Both the position numbers and the translations under genes were made by a program. A stretch of DNA of 64,000 bases, taken from assembly GCA_937896235.1 (NCBI GenBank), contig CALBMX010000087.1:22714-86713 (forward strand), given 5' to 3'. Source of the DNA: an uncultured bacterium. GTDB lineage: Bacteria > Planctomycetota > UBA1135 > GCA-002686595. Shown here in pieces: positions 45,717 through 54,886 of the stretch (its first letter is position 1; every line of letters begins with the position of its first letter). The notes beneath the pieces are model-generated. The model saw only the letters and a program-made list of their open reading frames with translations, made no database searches and was not told where the DNA came from.

Positions 45717-47426
45717 CTAGAACTTGCGGCTCTTGTGGAGCACCTCTTCAAGTGTCTCAACCGTACTGTCACGGTCTTCGTTCGAGAGGTCGAGGATCTC
45801 CTGGAGGGCGATGCCAATGTGAGGGATGTATTTTTCAATGTGGTTGCGTTTGTCGAATTCGCGGCGGATTCGCTTGCCCTTGCGGATGTGTATGCCGAGT
45901 TTGCGGCCGCACTCGCGTAGTGCCAGCTTGATCTCCTTCAGGATCTCATCGTAGTTCGCGATCGCCTCTTTTGATTCCGAGGTGAAGGGTACCCATACCG
46001 AGGCAATGTGAACGAAGATCACCATGGGAGCAATCGGCAGGCTTCCGCGTGGCTGTGTTAGGCCGTAGCTCTTCCAGTTGGTACCAATGATGCCCTTGTT
46101 GATCGCACAGGCGGACTGCTGATATTGAAGGGGGACGCGGTTTGCGAAGCGCAAGAGGCGCGCGGGTTCGTCGCCGGCACCGACTAGGTCTTGAGTAATG
46201 TCGACTTTGACCTTCCGCTTCTGGATGCGGCCGCTCTCCTCTTCGAACTCTAGCCCTGTGCCACCCGGCTTGCCGTAGGCGATTCCCGCCTCGATCAAAA
46301 ATGGGTTACCCCGATAGACCGACGCGGGTCGCGTCGCTGCAACATAGAAGTCGGCGTCGATTTCCTTCCGGAGCCCCTTGAGGATGAGCTCCTCCCCGAT
46401 CGGGGCGATACAAGTTGTCGGGGGCGACGAGATTTTCGCCTCTTGAATAGCGGTGTGGAGGGCGTCTGCCGCATCCCTAGCGATTCGCGCAGGGTAGCTT
46501 TTGGGTGTCAAACCGGCGCCGGCCCCGTCGATGATATTCTTGGCGACCTTGGGGCCCACGCGGCAGAACTCCTCCTGGAGGAACCCCGACAAGCTTCGAC
46601 TTTCCGTGTTTTTCAGCATCGCGATCAAGCGCCCGAGCTCCACTCCGTGTGGGTGCGGTTTGATCTCCTCCGTTTCCGGGGGCAAGACGCGAACGTTGCG
46701 CTCGTAGGTGATCGGCTCTTCGTTGGGCGAGGAGTAGTGGAGCGTTAGGTGAGGGTTCGCAATGGCCGTCTGCTTGAGATACATATCGATGGAGCGCACG
46801 CCTTTTTGGTGCTTTGCCTCCATCTCAATCTCAATCCGCGTACCGTGTGGCTTGTCCCACTCGATCTCTTGCTCGCTGTGAATCTCGGGCTTGTTCTTAG
46901 CCGTATCGATCCCCAAATAGAGTTCTAGGGCAGGCTTGCGTGGCCCCGTTTTCGAGACGACTCGCACGGGCTTACCCGTGGTGAGTTGTCCATACATCCC
47001 CGCAGCGGAAATGCCGATACCCTGCTGTCCCCGGCTTTGGCTGAGCTTGTGGAACTTCGATCCGTAAAGGAGCTTGCCAAAGATCTTGCCAATCTGCTCC
47101 TTGACGATGCCGGGGCCGTTGTCCTCAACGATCATGCGGAAGTGCTTTTCGTTGACCTGCTGAATCTCAACGAGAAGTTCGGGCAAGATGCCGGCCTCCT
47201 CACAGGCATCTAGGCTGTTGTCGACGGCCTCTTTCACGGCGGTGAGCAGTGACTTCAGTGGTGAATCAAATCCAAGCAAGTGCCTGTTCTTCGTGAAGAA
47301 CTCGGAAACCGAAATCTCGCGTTGCTTACTCGCCATTTCATCGGCGGTCTGGCGTCGCTTGGGAGCGGGTGCGTCTTTTGGGGAGCTAACGGGATCGTCC
47401 TCGAAGAGTGTCTTTTCTGTGGCCAC
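45717..47426 (-). CDS. top6B: DNA topoisomerase VI subunit B
   Basis: A 569-residue GHKL ATPase subunit. The N box is [14 protein letters not shown], the G1 box is VEDNGPGI, and the G2 region is [16 protein letters not shown]. The transducer domain carries the switch lysine region near [15 protein letters not shown]. Length and order match archaeal Top6B: GHKL fold, H2TH, transducer. It dimerises on ATP binding and drives strand passage by subunit A. It is followed by top6A. An N-terminal segment of about 30 polar residues precedes the GHKL domain. Confidence 0.93.
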   Translation of the reverse strand: MATEKTLFEDDPVSSPKDAPAPKRRQTADEMASKQREISVSEFFTKNRHLLGFDSPLKSLLTAVKEAVDNSLDACEEAGILPELLVEIQQVNEKHFRMIVEDNGPGIVKEQIGKIFGKLLYGSKFHKLSQSRGQQGIGISAAGMYGQLTTGKPVRVVSKTGPRKPALELYLGIDTAKNKPEIHSEQEIEWDKPHGTRIEIEMEAKHQKGVRSIDMYLKQTAIANPHLTLHYSSPNEEPITYERNVRVLPPETEEIKPHPHGVELGRLIAMLKNTESRSLSGFLQEEFCRVGPKVAKNIIDGAGAGLTPKSYPARIARDAADALHTAIQEAKISSPPTTCIAPIGEELILKGLRKEIDADFYVAATRPASVYRGNPFLIEAGIAYGKPGGTGLEFEEESGRIQKRKVKVDITQDLVGAGDEPARLLRFANRVPLQYQQSACAINKGIIGTNWKSYGLTQPRGSLPIAPMVIFVHIASVWVPFTSESKEAIANYDEILKEIKLALRECGRKLGIHIRKGKRIRREFDKRNHIEKYIPHIGIALQEILDLSNEDRDSTVETLEEVLHKSRKF

Positions 47427-47553
47427 GTGGGGGATTCTGTTTGGGGACCCGGAGGGCCTGATGTGATGAGATGCCCAAAAGGCACTGCTCGGTGCAATTG
47501 ACCGTGTGGACCAAAGGATCCGTACCCAGTTTTAGCCGCATGGGCGGAGCGGT

Positions 47554-48429
47554 TCAACTCTCTCTTTCAAGGAGCTTCGAAGAGGTTGGTACGGAATGCT
47601 GCTCAATCGGAATCGGTACACCGGATTGAGAGGCCAGTCCGATGGTGAGCGCGTACTTCCCAAAGGCCTCTAGGGAGCGCGCTTGGATCGCTGGCGAGAT
47701 GATGTGCTGGCACTCATCGCAGAGGTAGGCCTCAATGACCTCACCGTCCAAGCTCCATTCGGCTGCGGCCTCTTGCGCAAGTCGTGCGGCAGCGCGGGTG
47801 CCCCTCGCCGAGGCCTCGTAAAAGGCGTGCAGAAAAGGCTCCAGTGCGGCTCTGTCGAGTCCGGGGCGAACGATCCATGCCGCAAAAACAAATGGCATGC
47901 CGGTTAGCCTCACCCAAGCTTCGCTCGGGTTGTAATGGGGCAGACCCTCCTGAAGCAGCTCAAACAGCGCGGGGTCGCCGATGCGAAGCCAGGCGTCGCA
48001 ATCGACGGAACGGGGATCCTCGCCAAGGGGGACCTCCTGAAACTCCAGGCCGCCGGCTAGTGCAGGATCGAGCTTACCAAGGACTTGAACGAGTGCCTGA
48101 GCCGTTCGACTCGCGGGGTCGAGCGCGACGGTGCGGACCTCTTCCAAAGGCTTTTTCAGGAACATCTGGACGCTTCCGACATAACCGGATCCCGCAACGG
48201 CTAGGCCGGCGAGATAGCTGTATCCGGGCTGGCGGAAGAGCTCGATCGAGCTGACGAGTGCAATATCTAAGTCTCCGCCTCGCAGGCGCTCGATCAAGCG
48301 GGCGGGTACGGCGTACTCTAGAGCGATGTTCGGTTCGTTCTCAAGGCCGTAGTTCAGGGGCCTCGCGACTAAATAAGGAACCGAACCGACACGCAACGGG
48401 CTGTTTTTTGAGAGTTCCAAGGATGCCAT
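47554..48429 (-). CDS. mqnA: Chorismate dehydratase MqnA
   Basis: A 291-residue protein of the MqnA/MqnD fold. It starts with VGSVPYLVARPLNYGL (14-29), the MqnA signature, followed by DIALVSSIELFRQPGY and a WIVRPGLDRAALEPF region. It converts chorismate to 3-[(1-carboxyvinyl)oxy]benzoate, the first step of the futalosine route to menaquinone. The next enzymes, MqnE and MqnC, are encoded about 12 kb to the right; mqnB and mqnD are not in the window. It precedes top6B on the same strand with 127 bases between them, and is divergent from a methyltransferase gene with almost no spacing. Confidence 0.9.
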   Translation of the reverse strand: MASLELSKNSPLRVGSVPYLVARPLNYGLENEPNIALEYAVPARLIERLRGGDLDIALVSSIELFRQPGYSYLAGLAVAGSGYVGSVQMFLKKPLEEVRTVALDPASRTAQALVQVLGKLDPALAGGLEFQEVPLGEDPRSVDCDAWLRIGDPALFELLQEGLPHYNPSEAWVRLTGMPFVFAAWIVRPGLDRAALEPFLHAFYEASARGTRAAARLAQEAAAEWSLDGEVIEAYLCDECQHIISPAIQARSLEAFGKYALTIGLASQSGVPIPIEQHSVPTSSKLLERES

Positions 48430-48478
48430 GGTGGGCGAGCATACGGGAACTGGGCGTGGGGGAGTATCCTCTTATCCA

Positions 48479-49408
48479 ATGGCACCCATGAATCAGAGAA
48501 TGCAACCGTCGTTTTTTGCACCAGGCCCTCTGGACGAGTACTTACTTCTAGATTCCGGAGACGGCTGGAAGCTTGAGCGCTTCGGCCCACGTGTCGTCTG
48601 TCGGCCCGATCCTCAGGCCCTTTGGAAGCGAAAGCTCCCGAAGGCGGAGTGGGACAAAGCGGACCTGACTTTTGAGCGCGATACCCAAAGTGCTGGCCGT
48701 GGAGGGCGCTGGAGAGGCACAAAGGAGGCGCGTCAGGACTGGACCATGGCTTGGGGCGGATTGAGATTCGTGATGAAACCAACGTCGTTTAAGCACGTCG
48801 GGTTATTTCCCGAGCAGGCCGCAAACTGGCGTTGGGTTGAGTCACTGGGGAGGGAGCTCCAAGGGGCTACCGAAAATGGCCCCCCCAAGCTGCTGAATCT
48901 TTTTGGCTACACCGGTGCTGCAAGTTTGGTCGCCGCGCGGGCTGGATTTGAGGTGACCCATGTCGATGCGTCCAAAACGAGTGTGAACTGGGTGAGGGAA
49001 AACTTGGCGACATCGGGAATGCGTCAGGACAGCATTCGCATGATCACCGATGACGCGCTTATTTTCGCAAAGCGCGAGGCCCGCCGCGGAGCAAAGTACA
49101 CTGGCATTTTGATGGACCCTCCACACTACGGCCGCGGTCCAAATGGTGAGAAGTGGCAACTTGAAGAGAGCTTGGCCGAGCTCCTTGACTGTGCGAAGGT
49201 GTTACTTGCACCGCGTTCGTTTTGCATCCTCTCTACCTATGCCGTAGGGTACTCGCCGCTCGCCTTCACGAACATGTTTGACGACTTCGATCAAGGGGTT
49301 ACGGAGGCTGGCGAGCTCGTACTTCCCGAAGGGAGAGGCTTGGGCACAGGTCGCCTGCTGCCGTGTGGATTTTGTGCACGGTGGCGACGAGGATTTGGAG
49401 ACGCCTAA
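48479..49408 (+). CDS. RlmI/RlmK-like SAM-dependent methyltransferase
   Basis: A 309-residue protein from this start. It follows the catalytic half of 23S rRNA cytosine methyltransferases: HVGLFPEQAANWRWVE, the SAM loop LLNLFGYTGAASLVAARAG, HVDASKTSVNWV, and the NPPY-like MDPPHYGRGPNGEKW. A PUA-type N-terminal domain is missing, as in related short proteins. RNA methylation is likely, though the site is unknown. An ATG at 48428 would overlap the mqnA start; later ATGs at 48488 and 48503 are possible. A pseudouridine synthase gene follows after 13 bases, so the two form an RNA-modification pair. Confidence 0.8.
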   Translation: MAPMNQRMQPSFFAPGPLDEYLLLDSGDGWKLERFGPRVVCRPDPQALWKRKLPKAEWDKADLTFERDTQSAGRGGRWRGTKEARQDWTMAWGGLRFVMKPTSFKHVGLFPEQAANWRWVESLGRELQGATENGPPKLLNLFGYTGAASLVAARAGFEVTHVDASKTSVNWVRENLATSGMRQDSIRMITDDALIFAKREARRGAKYTGILMDPPHYGRGPNGEKWQLEESLAELLDCAKVLLAPRSFCILSTYAVGYSPLAFTNMFDDFDQGVTEAGELVLPEGRGLGTGRLLPCGFCARWRRGFGDA

Positions 49409-49421
49409 GGCGAAAAAATAT

Positions 49422-50156
49422 ATGTCAGAAGAACTTCAACCACTGTTCGTGGACAATCATTTGATCGTCTTCAACAAACCAGCAGGAATGCCTGTTGTGC
49501 CCGACGCTAGCCGCGACGTGAGCTTATTTGATCTAGCCAAAACTTGGATCAAAGCCGAGTTCAACAAACCCGGCGCGGTCTTTTTAGGCGTGGTACATCG
49601 CCTCGACCGGCCCGTCTCCGGCGTGGTCCTATTTGCGAGGACCTCAAAGGCGGCGATGCGCCTTACAAAAGCGTTCCAAGCTCGTACCGCTAAAAAGCTC
49701 TACGTCGCTGTTGGAGCGGGCCTCGTGAACGAGCTGGAAGACCATGGAGAGGTTCACCAGTGGATCATGAAGTCGACGACGCACAATCGCGTTCGAACCT
49801 TTCTCATCCCCCCAAGTGCGCATAACCTCCGCCCCGGAGAAAAGCCGAAAGAGGCACTTACGGAGTGGCGCATTGTGCAATTGACCACTTTCGATGGAGC
49901 GCCTGCAACACGATTTGAGCTGCAACCACTCACGGGGCGCTCTCACCAGCTGCGGGTGGCCTGTGCGACCTTAGGCACGCCCCTAGTCGGCGACGTCAAG
50001 TACGCACCTCATGGTGCTCGGCCACTGCCTGACAAGAGTATCGCTCTGCATGCGAAGCGCTTGACCATTATGCATCCGACTCTAAAGGAAGAGTTGACTT
50101 TCGAAGCACCGCTGCCTGAAACGGCCTGGTGGTTGGACTGGCCCGACGGGGTTTAA
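49422..50156 (+). CDS. RluA-family pseudouridine synthase
   Basis: A 244-residue enzyme. The catalytic Asp lies in the RluA motif VVHRLDRPVSGVVLFART, with FNKPAGMPVVP upstream and LQPLTGRSHQLRVACATLG, then LVGDVKYA, downstream. No S4 domain precedes it. It isomerises uridine to pseudouridine in rRNA or tRNA; the exact target cannot be assigned from sequence. The ATG at 49422 is chosen because domain similarity begins right after it; the longer frame (to 49278) would lie inside the upstream methyltransferase gene. Confidence 0.9.
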   Translation: MSEELQPLFVDNHLIVFNKPAGMPVVPDASRDVSLFDLAKTWIKAEFNKPGAVFLGVVHRLDRPVSGVVLFARTSKAAMRLTKAFQARTAKKLYVAVGAGLVNELEDHGEVHQWIMKSTTHNRVRTFLIPPSAHNLRPGEKPKEALTEWRIVQLTTFDGAPATRFELQPLTGRSHQLRVACATLGTPLVGDVKYAPHGARPLPDKSIALHAKRLTIMHPTLKEELTFEAPLPETAWWLDWPDGV

Positions 50157-50159
50157 GTA

Positions 50160-50199
50160 AGCCGTCCCACATCTCGCGGATACGAGAGGTGGGACGGCT
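50160..50199. terminator. Bidirectional terminator
   Basis: AGCCGTCCCAC (50160-50170) pairs with GTGGGACGGCT (50189-50199). Inside, TCTCG pairs with CGAGA past one mismatch, closing a CGGATA loop. It lies right after the pseudouridine synthase stop and before the stop of the convergent lipoprotein gene. Confidence 0.8.
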
Positions 50200-50224
50200 G
50201 GCCACTGTGATTTGCGGTGTGGAG

Positions 50225-50929
50225 CTAGTCCACAATTAATTCAAAATCAGTCTGTTCTACTCTGTCCTCGTAGAATGCAAACAGGCTTCCGCTGACCAGG
50301 GGCTCGAATGGAGACGGAACCATCCAAGTTCGGTTTTCCCCATACTCGGCTGCATCGATTGCACGCGGCGTGGGGCGCAACTTCTCCTCTTCGTCCAAGG
50401 TGCGATCCGACGGTGCCGCCTCCGCGCCATAATAGGCGGAGAAGGTTAGCTCCAAGGTATAGGTGCTAGTCCCACTAAAGGAGGAGACCACCATATGGAA
50501 CTCGTTCCCGGGTGGCAGCACGATGAAGCTTCCGAGCTCGGGGTTGAATTCCGTTTCGGCGCAGACCGTGTAGTCTCCGACTGTCGGATCCCAGACACAC
50601 CAGTCGAGGTCCACCCCCGGAACGTGAGCATTAAGGACGACATTCACAACCATGGGGACGGCAGCAAATAGCTGGAATCCATCACGTGGATCCCAGCCTG
50701 CATCCGTGATGGAACCTTCGATGAAGAGGTGGTCCCCGGGGAAGACAGTCCCCACGTGTTGCGGAGCGAAGGCGAAATCGTTGACTTCAACTTCGGGGAC
50801 AACGATGGTGCTGGGCCCAGGGGTGCCGGTGCCGACATATTCAGCGTGGGAGACATGGCAGCCTGCGCCAAGGAGGCCGAGAGCAAGTCCGGCAGGAAGC
50901 AGGAGATAACTGGTCTTTGGAGTGGTCAT
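50225..50929 (-). CDS. Lipoprotein of unknown function
   Basis: A 234-residue lipoprotein: hydrophobic LLLPAGLALGLLGAGC with lipid-attached Cys24. The mature part is beta-rich. It contains FVLP-like and FHMVVSSFSGTSTYTLELTF segments, which resemble the pre-peptidase C-terminal (PPC-like) sandwich used for surface binding. The C-terminal about 50 residues are acidic and unstructured. No catalytic motif is seen. The ATG at 50929 has GAGGA four bases upstream; a longer frame to 51019 has no better start. It could be a surface or S-layer-associated protein; this is a guess. Confidence 0.7.
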   Translation of the reverse strand: MTTPKTSYLLLPAGLALGLLGAGCHVSHAEYVGTGTPGPSTIVVPEVEVNDFAFAPQHVGTVFPGDHLFIEGSITDAGWDPRDGFQLFAAVPMVVNVVLNAHVPGVDLDWCVWDPTVGDYTVCAETEFNPELGSFIVLPPGNEFHMVVSSFSGTSTYTLELTFSAYYGAEAAPSDRTLDEEEKLRPTPRAIDAAEYGENRTWMVPSPFEPLVSGSLFAFYEDRVEQTDFELIVD

Positions 50930-51093
50930 GGTGTCCTCTAGCGTGTCCTGCCTTTTGGACGCATGCGTACCGCATAGGGGCTTGCGGGGCGTCTTGCGGG
51001 GCAGATGGGTGACGGGCATGGCCTACTAGGGCAATCACCGTGCCAAGTGCATCCGAGGAGGGGCGGCGAGGGGGGCACTCGGCACCCAGTGAC

Positions 51094-52161
51094 CTACCTC
51101 TCGCGCGGAAGCCCCGTAGAGCGATAGATCGTCCCGTCCATTCCGACAATGAGGCACTCCACCCGCGGAAGCTTCTCGACGATCTGGACTCCCACTTGAG
51201 GTTCGAGCACAGCCAGGGCCGTTGCGAGGGCATCGGCGAATGCAGCGTCTGGTGCGATCACTGTCGAGGACATTGCGCCCGTGGCAGGAGAGCCCGTACG
51301 TGGGTCGAGGATGTGGTGGTAGCGCTTGCCGTCAACCTCGAAGAAGCGCTCGTAGTCCCCGGAGGTCACCATACAAGTGTTGGCTAGAGGGATCATCGCA
51401 ATGACCTCGTCGCGAACGCGGGGATGCTTTATGGCGATACGCCATGGATGTCCAAATTTCGTACCGAGAACTTTCATGTCACCGCCAGCGTTGACGACAC
51501 CACTTTGGATACCCGCATCGAGTAAGACCTTCATGGCCCTATCGACCCCGTACCCTTTGGCGATGCCGCCCAGTCCAAGTTGCGTGCCCTCTGGAAGAGC
51601 GACGGTGAGCTTCTCTAGGTCGAGTTCCACCTTAGAGTAGCCGACTGCCTGCAGCGCCTCTGCAATGGTCTCCGCGGAGGGGATCACGGGCGGCTTCGCC
51701 TTGAAATCCCACAGCTTGCCGACGCTCGCAAAGGTGATATCAAACGCACCTTGGGTGAGCTCTCCAACAGCAAGCCCACGGCCAATGAGCTCGGCCAACT
51801 CTGCAGAGACAGGTTGTGGGCCTTGCCCCGCCTTTTTGTTCAGGCGAGTGAGAGGGGAGTCCCGCCAACTTGTCATAACGTCTTCGACTCGGCGCAGCTC
51901 TACTTCGGCGCTGGCGAGCACGCGGTCGAGAGTGGCGGCGTCATCACCGATGGCCTCGATCGTTACATCTGTCCCCATTGCCCCGAAGGAGATGAACCGT
52001 AGAACCTGCTGTCGCTGGGCGTCACTCGGAGCCTCGTTTGAGAGGGCGGGGTCGGCGGAGACCGGTGGGGTGTCGGACGGCTCAGGCGCGCCACACGCCG
52101 CCAACAGGAGCGACAGGAGAAGGGCTCTAGAGATAGGCTTTCCAGGATTGGGGAGCTTCAT
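51094..52161 (-). CDS. apbE: FAD:protein FMN transferase, ApbE family lipoprotein
   Basis: A 355-residue lipoprotein (LLLAAC, Cys23). ApbE motifs are FGAMGTDVTIEA, DSPLTRLNKKAG, GAFDITFASVGKLWDF, GLGGIAKGYGVDRAM, NAGGDMKVLG, VTSGDYERFF and HHILDPRTG, with the metal Asp in IAPDAAFADAL. Such enzymes attach FMN covalently to a Thr or Ser of exported flavoproteins using FAD. It is the last gene of the DUF4266-DUF3570-TlpA cassette and overlaps the TlpA gene by 35 bases. The flavinylation target is not obvious in the window. Start at 52161; a frame to 52194 is also open. Confidence 0.92.
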   Translation of the reverse strand: MKLPNPGKPISRALLLSLLLAACGAPEPSDTPPVSADPALSNEAPSDAQRQQVLRFISFGAMGTDVTIEAIGDDAATLDRVLASAEVELRRVEDVMTSWRDSPLTRLNKKAGQGPQPVSAELAELIGRGLAVGELTQGAFDITFASVGKLWDFKAKPPVIPSAETIAEALQAVGYSKVELDLEKLTVALPEGTQLGLGGIAKGYGVDRAMKVLLDAGIQSGVVNAGGDMKVLGTKFGHPWRIAIKHPRVRDEVIAMIPLANTCMVTSGDYERFFEVDGKRYHHILDPRTGSPATGAMSSTVIAPDAAFADALATALAVLEPQVGVQIVEKLPRVECLIVGMDGTIYRSTGLPRER

Positions 52162-52618
52162 GGCTTTTGTAGGCAACCTCGCCATTCGCATCAAGGATGA
52201 TCACGGTCGGAGTCCCAGTGACTCGGAAGAGTCGGGTGAGCTCTAGGTCGCGGTCTCGGATTTGGTCATAGGTAAGACCGAGCTCGAAGATTTTTCCGAG
52301 CAGTCTAGGTTCGTCCACAGCTGAATCCGGGCCGGAGACAACACCGACGATGTGTAGTTGATCGCCAAACTTGGCGTATGCGTTCTGGATGGCGGGAGCC
52401 TCCGCGACGCAAGAGCCTCACCACGCTTGCCAAAAGATGAGCGCAACCGGTCGACCCGCAACTAGGTCGGCATTGAGATCGATCGAGCCGCCCTCCAACA
52501 GATCGGCTTGCAGTGCAGCGGAGAGGCTGATGGAAGGCGTCTGCTCCGGGTCTCCACTTGGCGTCGAAGCGCATGCGGAGGCGAGGACCAATAGACTTGC
52601 TGAGAGTAGACCGCGCAT
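52127..52618 (-). CDS. TlpA-like thioredoxin lipoprotein with in-frame UGA (candidate selenoprotein, U-G-S-C)
   Basis: From the ATG at 52618, codon 67 is TGA (52420-52418). Read as selenocysteine it gives 163 residues ending at 52127. The N-terminus is a lipoprotein signal (VLASAC, Cys16). The thioredoxin fold crosses the TGA in one frame: PVALIFWQAW-U-GSCVAEAPAIQN, then LHIVGVVSGPDS and the cis-Pro loop VTGTPTVIILDANGEV. The usual motif is WCxxC; only the first cysteine codon is replaced by TGA. It lies between the DUF3570 gene (five bases) and apbE (overlapping), where related cassettes carry an ordinary TlpA-type protein. Expected role: thiol or selenol redox in the envelope. Without recoding the protein would stop after 66 residues, inside the fold. 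Confidence 0.85.
52392..52405 (-). promoter_or_regulatory. SECIS-like hairpin after UGA of the TlpA gene
   Basis: On the minus strand GCGG-AGGCTC-CCGC forms a 4-bp stem and 6-nt loop with G in position two. It begins 12 bases after the TGA, the same distance as in the HMA lipoprotein gene. The stem is short, so thermodynamic support is weak; the shared spacing is the main evidence. Confidence 0.4.
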
Positions 52619-52622
52619 GTCG

Positions 52623-53819
52623 TTAGTAGCTTGTAGTGAAGCCAATGCTGAAGAAGAGATGGTCGAGGCCGTCCGAGCGACTGAGGAGGTTCAGGCCTAC
52701 ATCCCACGCCTCGGAAGGGTTACCCCAGAGGAAATGGGCTCCAAGTAAATCCGAGTCGAACTTGCCTAGGTCGGAGTCTTGGGTGCCTTCCGCCGGAATC
52801 GTCGTGAAATGCTCCGCATATGCGTCTGCTGCACTTTGTGTGTAGAAGCGGTAGCGAAGATCCATGACTAGGCCCGTGCCGAATTCATGCAAGTACCTGG
52901 GCGTGAGATCATAAGAGCCAATCCCCCAATCGTCGTTGTAGAGGCGGCCCCCGAGTTCGATGGCATCTCGGTCTCCGAGTTGCTGCCTGATGCGGCCAAA
53001 TAAGGACAGCCGATTGCGGTTGTCGGGGAGAACCTCTTGGTACTCCTTGCCATTTGCCTGATTGGCAAGATTTGGGTTGGGTGGGTCCCCTGGTGTCTCG
53101 ACAACAACGGCGTTATAGGCCGTTTCTAAGAAGCCAGCTTGGGTGGAGTAGGTCAGGCCGAACTCACCATGGGTGGTGGGGGTCAGAATCTGATACCAAC
53201 TCAGTGTCGCTGCTAGTGATGTCCGCGACTCGTCGGCACCCGATGCGCCATCGAAACGGATCGGCTTGACCAAGTCGTAAAAGCCATTCAGATTTGCAGA
53301 GAGTGTTGCGTCTCGGTCTTCAAAAGTACGCGTCCAGCCAGCACCGAGCCCAAAGGAGCTGTAGTCGTATTCCGTAGCTATGCCGACGTGCCAAGAGAAG
53401 TTGTCGAGGGCTGAGAGCTTGTGGCGGAAAGATGCGTCCACGCTGAGATAGTTATCCCCGGAGGCGCCGGACTGTCCGTCGAATTTGCTGAGGCGATCGA
53501 TCGACGCGCTGGAGACGTTGTCGTAGCTCAGTTTGATGTCGTACCCGTAGTCATCGGTGACCTGATGGTCGTAGATGAGAACGGGCTCGATGACGGTAAG
53601 AGACTCATCCAGAAACGGGTTGCCCGCGCCTCCTCCGGAGTCATCACGATCGTAGAATCCGAGTCGAACGCTCCAACTTGTCGCACCAGCTTCGCCATGG
53701 GATTTCGCGCCAAGCTGGCTTGTTGGAGTGGCCTCTGTCGTGGCCTCTTCTTGCGCCCAAAGAGGAGAGGAGAGGCTGGCGCTCAGCACCGCAACTCCCA
53801 AGACACGAACTAATAACAT
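52623..53819 (-). CDS. DUF3570 family outer-membrane-type protein
   Basis: A 398-residue exported protein; signal LGVAVLSASLSSPLWAQ. The mature part is a run of amphipathic beta strands with many aromatic residues. It ends in a strand finishing with Phe/Tyr (FFSIGFTTSY), the layout of an outer-membrane barrel. Segments such as RLGFYDRDDSGGGAGNPF, YDIKLSYDNVSSASID and FGLGAGWTRTFEDRDATL match the DUF3570 family as I know it. The neighbours DUF4266, TlpA and ApbE are the family's usual partners. Function unknown; with ApbE and a thioredoxin nearby, a role in extracytoplasmic electron transfer is an inference. Confidence 0.82.
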   Translation of the reverse strand: MLLVRVLGVAVLSASLSSPLWAQEEATTEATPTSQLGAKSHGEAGATSWSVRLGFYDRDDSGGGAGNPFLDESLTVIEPVLIYDHQVTDDYGYDIKLSYDNVSSASIDRLSKFDGQSGASGDNYLSVDASFRHKLSALDNFSWHVGIATEYDYSSFGLGAGWTRTFEDRDATLSANLNGFYDLVKPIRFDGASGADESRTSLAATLSWYQILTPTTHGEFGLTYSTQAGFLETAYNAVVVETPGDPPNPNLANQANGKEYQEVLPDNRNRLSLFGRIRQQLGDRDAIELGGRLYNDDWGIGSYDLTPRYLHEFGTGLVMDLRYRFYTQSAADAYAEHFTTIPAEGTQDSDLGKFDSDLLGAHFLWGNPSEAWDVGLNLLSRSDGLDHLFFSIGFTTSY

Positions 53820-54028
53820 CCGCAGCCTCCGCCAGCAGTTGCTCCCAAGCCGCCAGCGGCACCTTCCGTTGAATAGAAAACTTTCTGCTCGGAGGAAGAG
53901 AGGGAGGGGCTAACGCCCATATCCATCACGGCACTGGAGAAAGCTTGTTTCTCGTAGAACTCGACGGTGTTGCACGATGCTGCTGAAAAGAGCAGGGCAA
54001 GCCCAAGGAGAAATCGTTTGTTGCGCAT
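53810..54028 (-). CDS. DUF4266 small lipoprotein
   Basis: A 72-residue lipoprotein (LLFSAASC, Cys19). The mature part has the DUF4266 pattern: VEFYEKQAFSSAVMDMG, then EQKVFYSTEGAAGG, and a C-terminal Gly-rich Cys pair GGGCGCY. It is the first gene of the cassette; its end overlaps the DUF3570 start by ten bases. The C-terminal cysteines could bind a metal or be modified. The family has no assigned activity. Confidence 0.85.
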   Translation of the reverse strand: MRNKRFLLGLALLFSAASCNTVEFYEKQAFSSAVMDMGVSPSLSSSEQKVFYSTEGAAGGLGATAGGGCGCY

Positions 54029-54634
54029 TGAGATTCGGAATAAGTGAGGAGTGCGGCGACCCAGAATCTGTCTTTCTGGACGGCCTATCGCATTCTGGGG
54101 AATCTAGCCCGCATGGCGAGATGAATCTCCTATTTCTCCTGCCTCATGTCTTAACTGTAATGCTAGAGGGCGGCGTCGCGCTCATCTCCCTGCTTTCCCC
54201 GATATGATCGCAAGGCCCCTTTTATCGGGATGCGGGCGGCCCTCAGCGGGAGCTGTGTGGAGTTCAGCGCCGGCATGCCGTCGAACCGTGCGGCGCGAGT
54301 GGGCAGCTCCACACGGCTGTCGTTGACGATTGTGAAGGCTTCGAGTTCAGCGCTAGTTCGAGTGGCTCCTGAGAGTCCGTCCTGCACTCCAAAAGGAGGA
54401 GCCTTCATCCTGAAATACGCCGCTGACGAAGACTCCAAGCGAGCAGCAGTCTTTACTTGAGCATGGGGGAGAGGACTTCTCAGCGCGAACGTGTGCGGCG
54501 AGAGCGGCCCCACGGAGGAGTTCGGAGTTCCTCACGAGAGAGGTCGTGATTCGTGGGTCCTGTGTCTAGCCCGCATCATTGTTACAATGGCCTTGGATCG
54601 ACCGGAGTGGTGGTTGATCCTCTTCCCCAAAAAT
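54029..54634. other. 606-base stretch without a supported gene
   Basis: Lies between the divergent DUF4266 and VF530 genes. Frames on both strands (54163-54513 minus; 54230-54460 plus) overlap each other, match no family I know and lack good starts. It may hold a decayed gene: the minus frame has a LPLRAARIPIKGALRSYRG stretch with faint PilZ-like flavour. Promoters of both flanking genes must be here. Confidence 0.4.
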
Positions 54635-54886
54635 ATGACAAACGAACAGGCCAAAAACCCCCTACACGGCAAAACCCTCGAGGCGATTGTTGTCGAGCTT
54701 TCAGAGCACTATGGCTGGGACGAGCTTGGCACGCGCGTGGATTTGCGCTGCTTTACCCACGACCCCTCAGTTAAATCGAGCCTGAAGTTTCTGCGCAAAA
54801 CGCCGTGGGCTCGGGAGAAAGTCGAAGGCCTCTACCTGACGATGCTGGGGTCCCAAAACCCTTGGGGTACGGGCTCAAAGCCCTAG
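54635..54886 (+). CDS. VF530 (DUF2132) family DNA-binding-like protein
   Basis: An 83-residue protein covering the whole VF530 domain: [34 protein letters not shown] and [19 protein letters not shown]. These basic segments resemble the family's putative nucleic-acid face. VF530 proteins are small and conserved; I know of no proven function. The ATG at 54635 is preferred because the domain starts seven residues later; a longer frame (54491) adds unrelated sequence. It stands alone. Confidence 0.85.
   Translation: MTNEQAKNPLHGKTLEAIVVELSEHYGWDELGTRVDLRCFTHDPSVKSSLKFLRKTPWAREKVEGLYLTMLGSQNPWGTGSKP

Noticed and set aside
52127..52618. Pseudogene with a nonsense mutation in the TlpA gene
   Set aside because: The TGA is exactly at a redox cysteine, the downstream half is intact, and two other genes show the same pattern. 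Decay would not choose that codon three times.
54163..54513. Minus-strand 116-codon ORF
   Set aside because: No family similarity, no ribosome-binding site, overlaps an equally open plus-strand frame.
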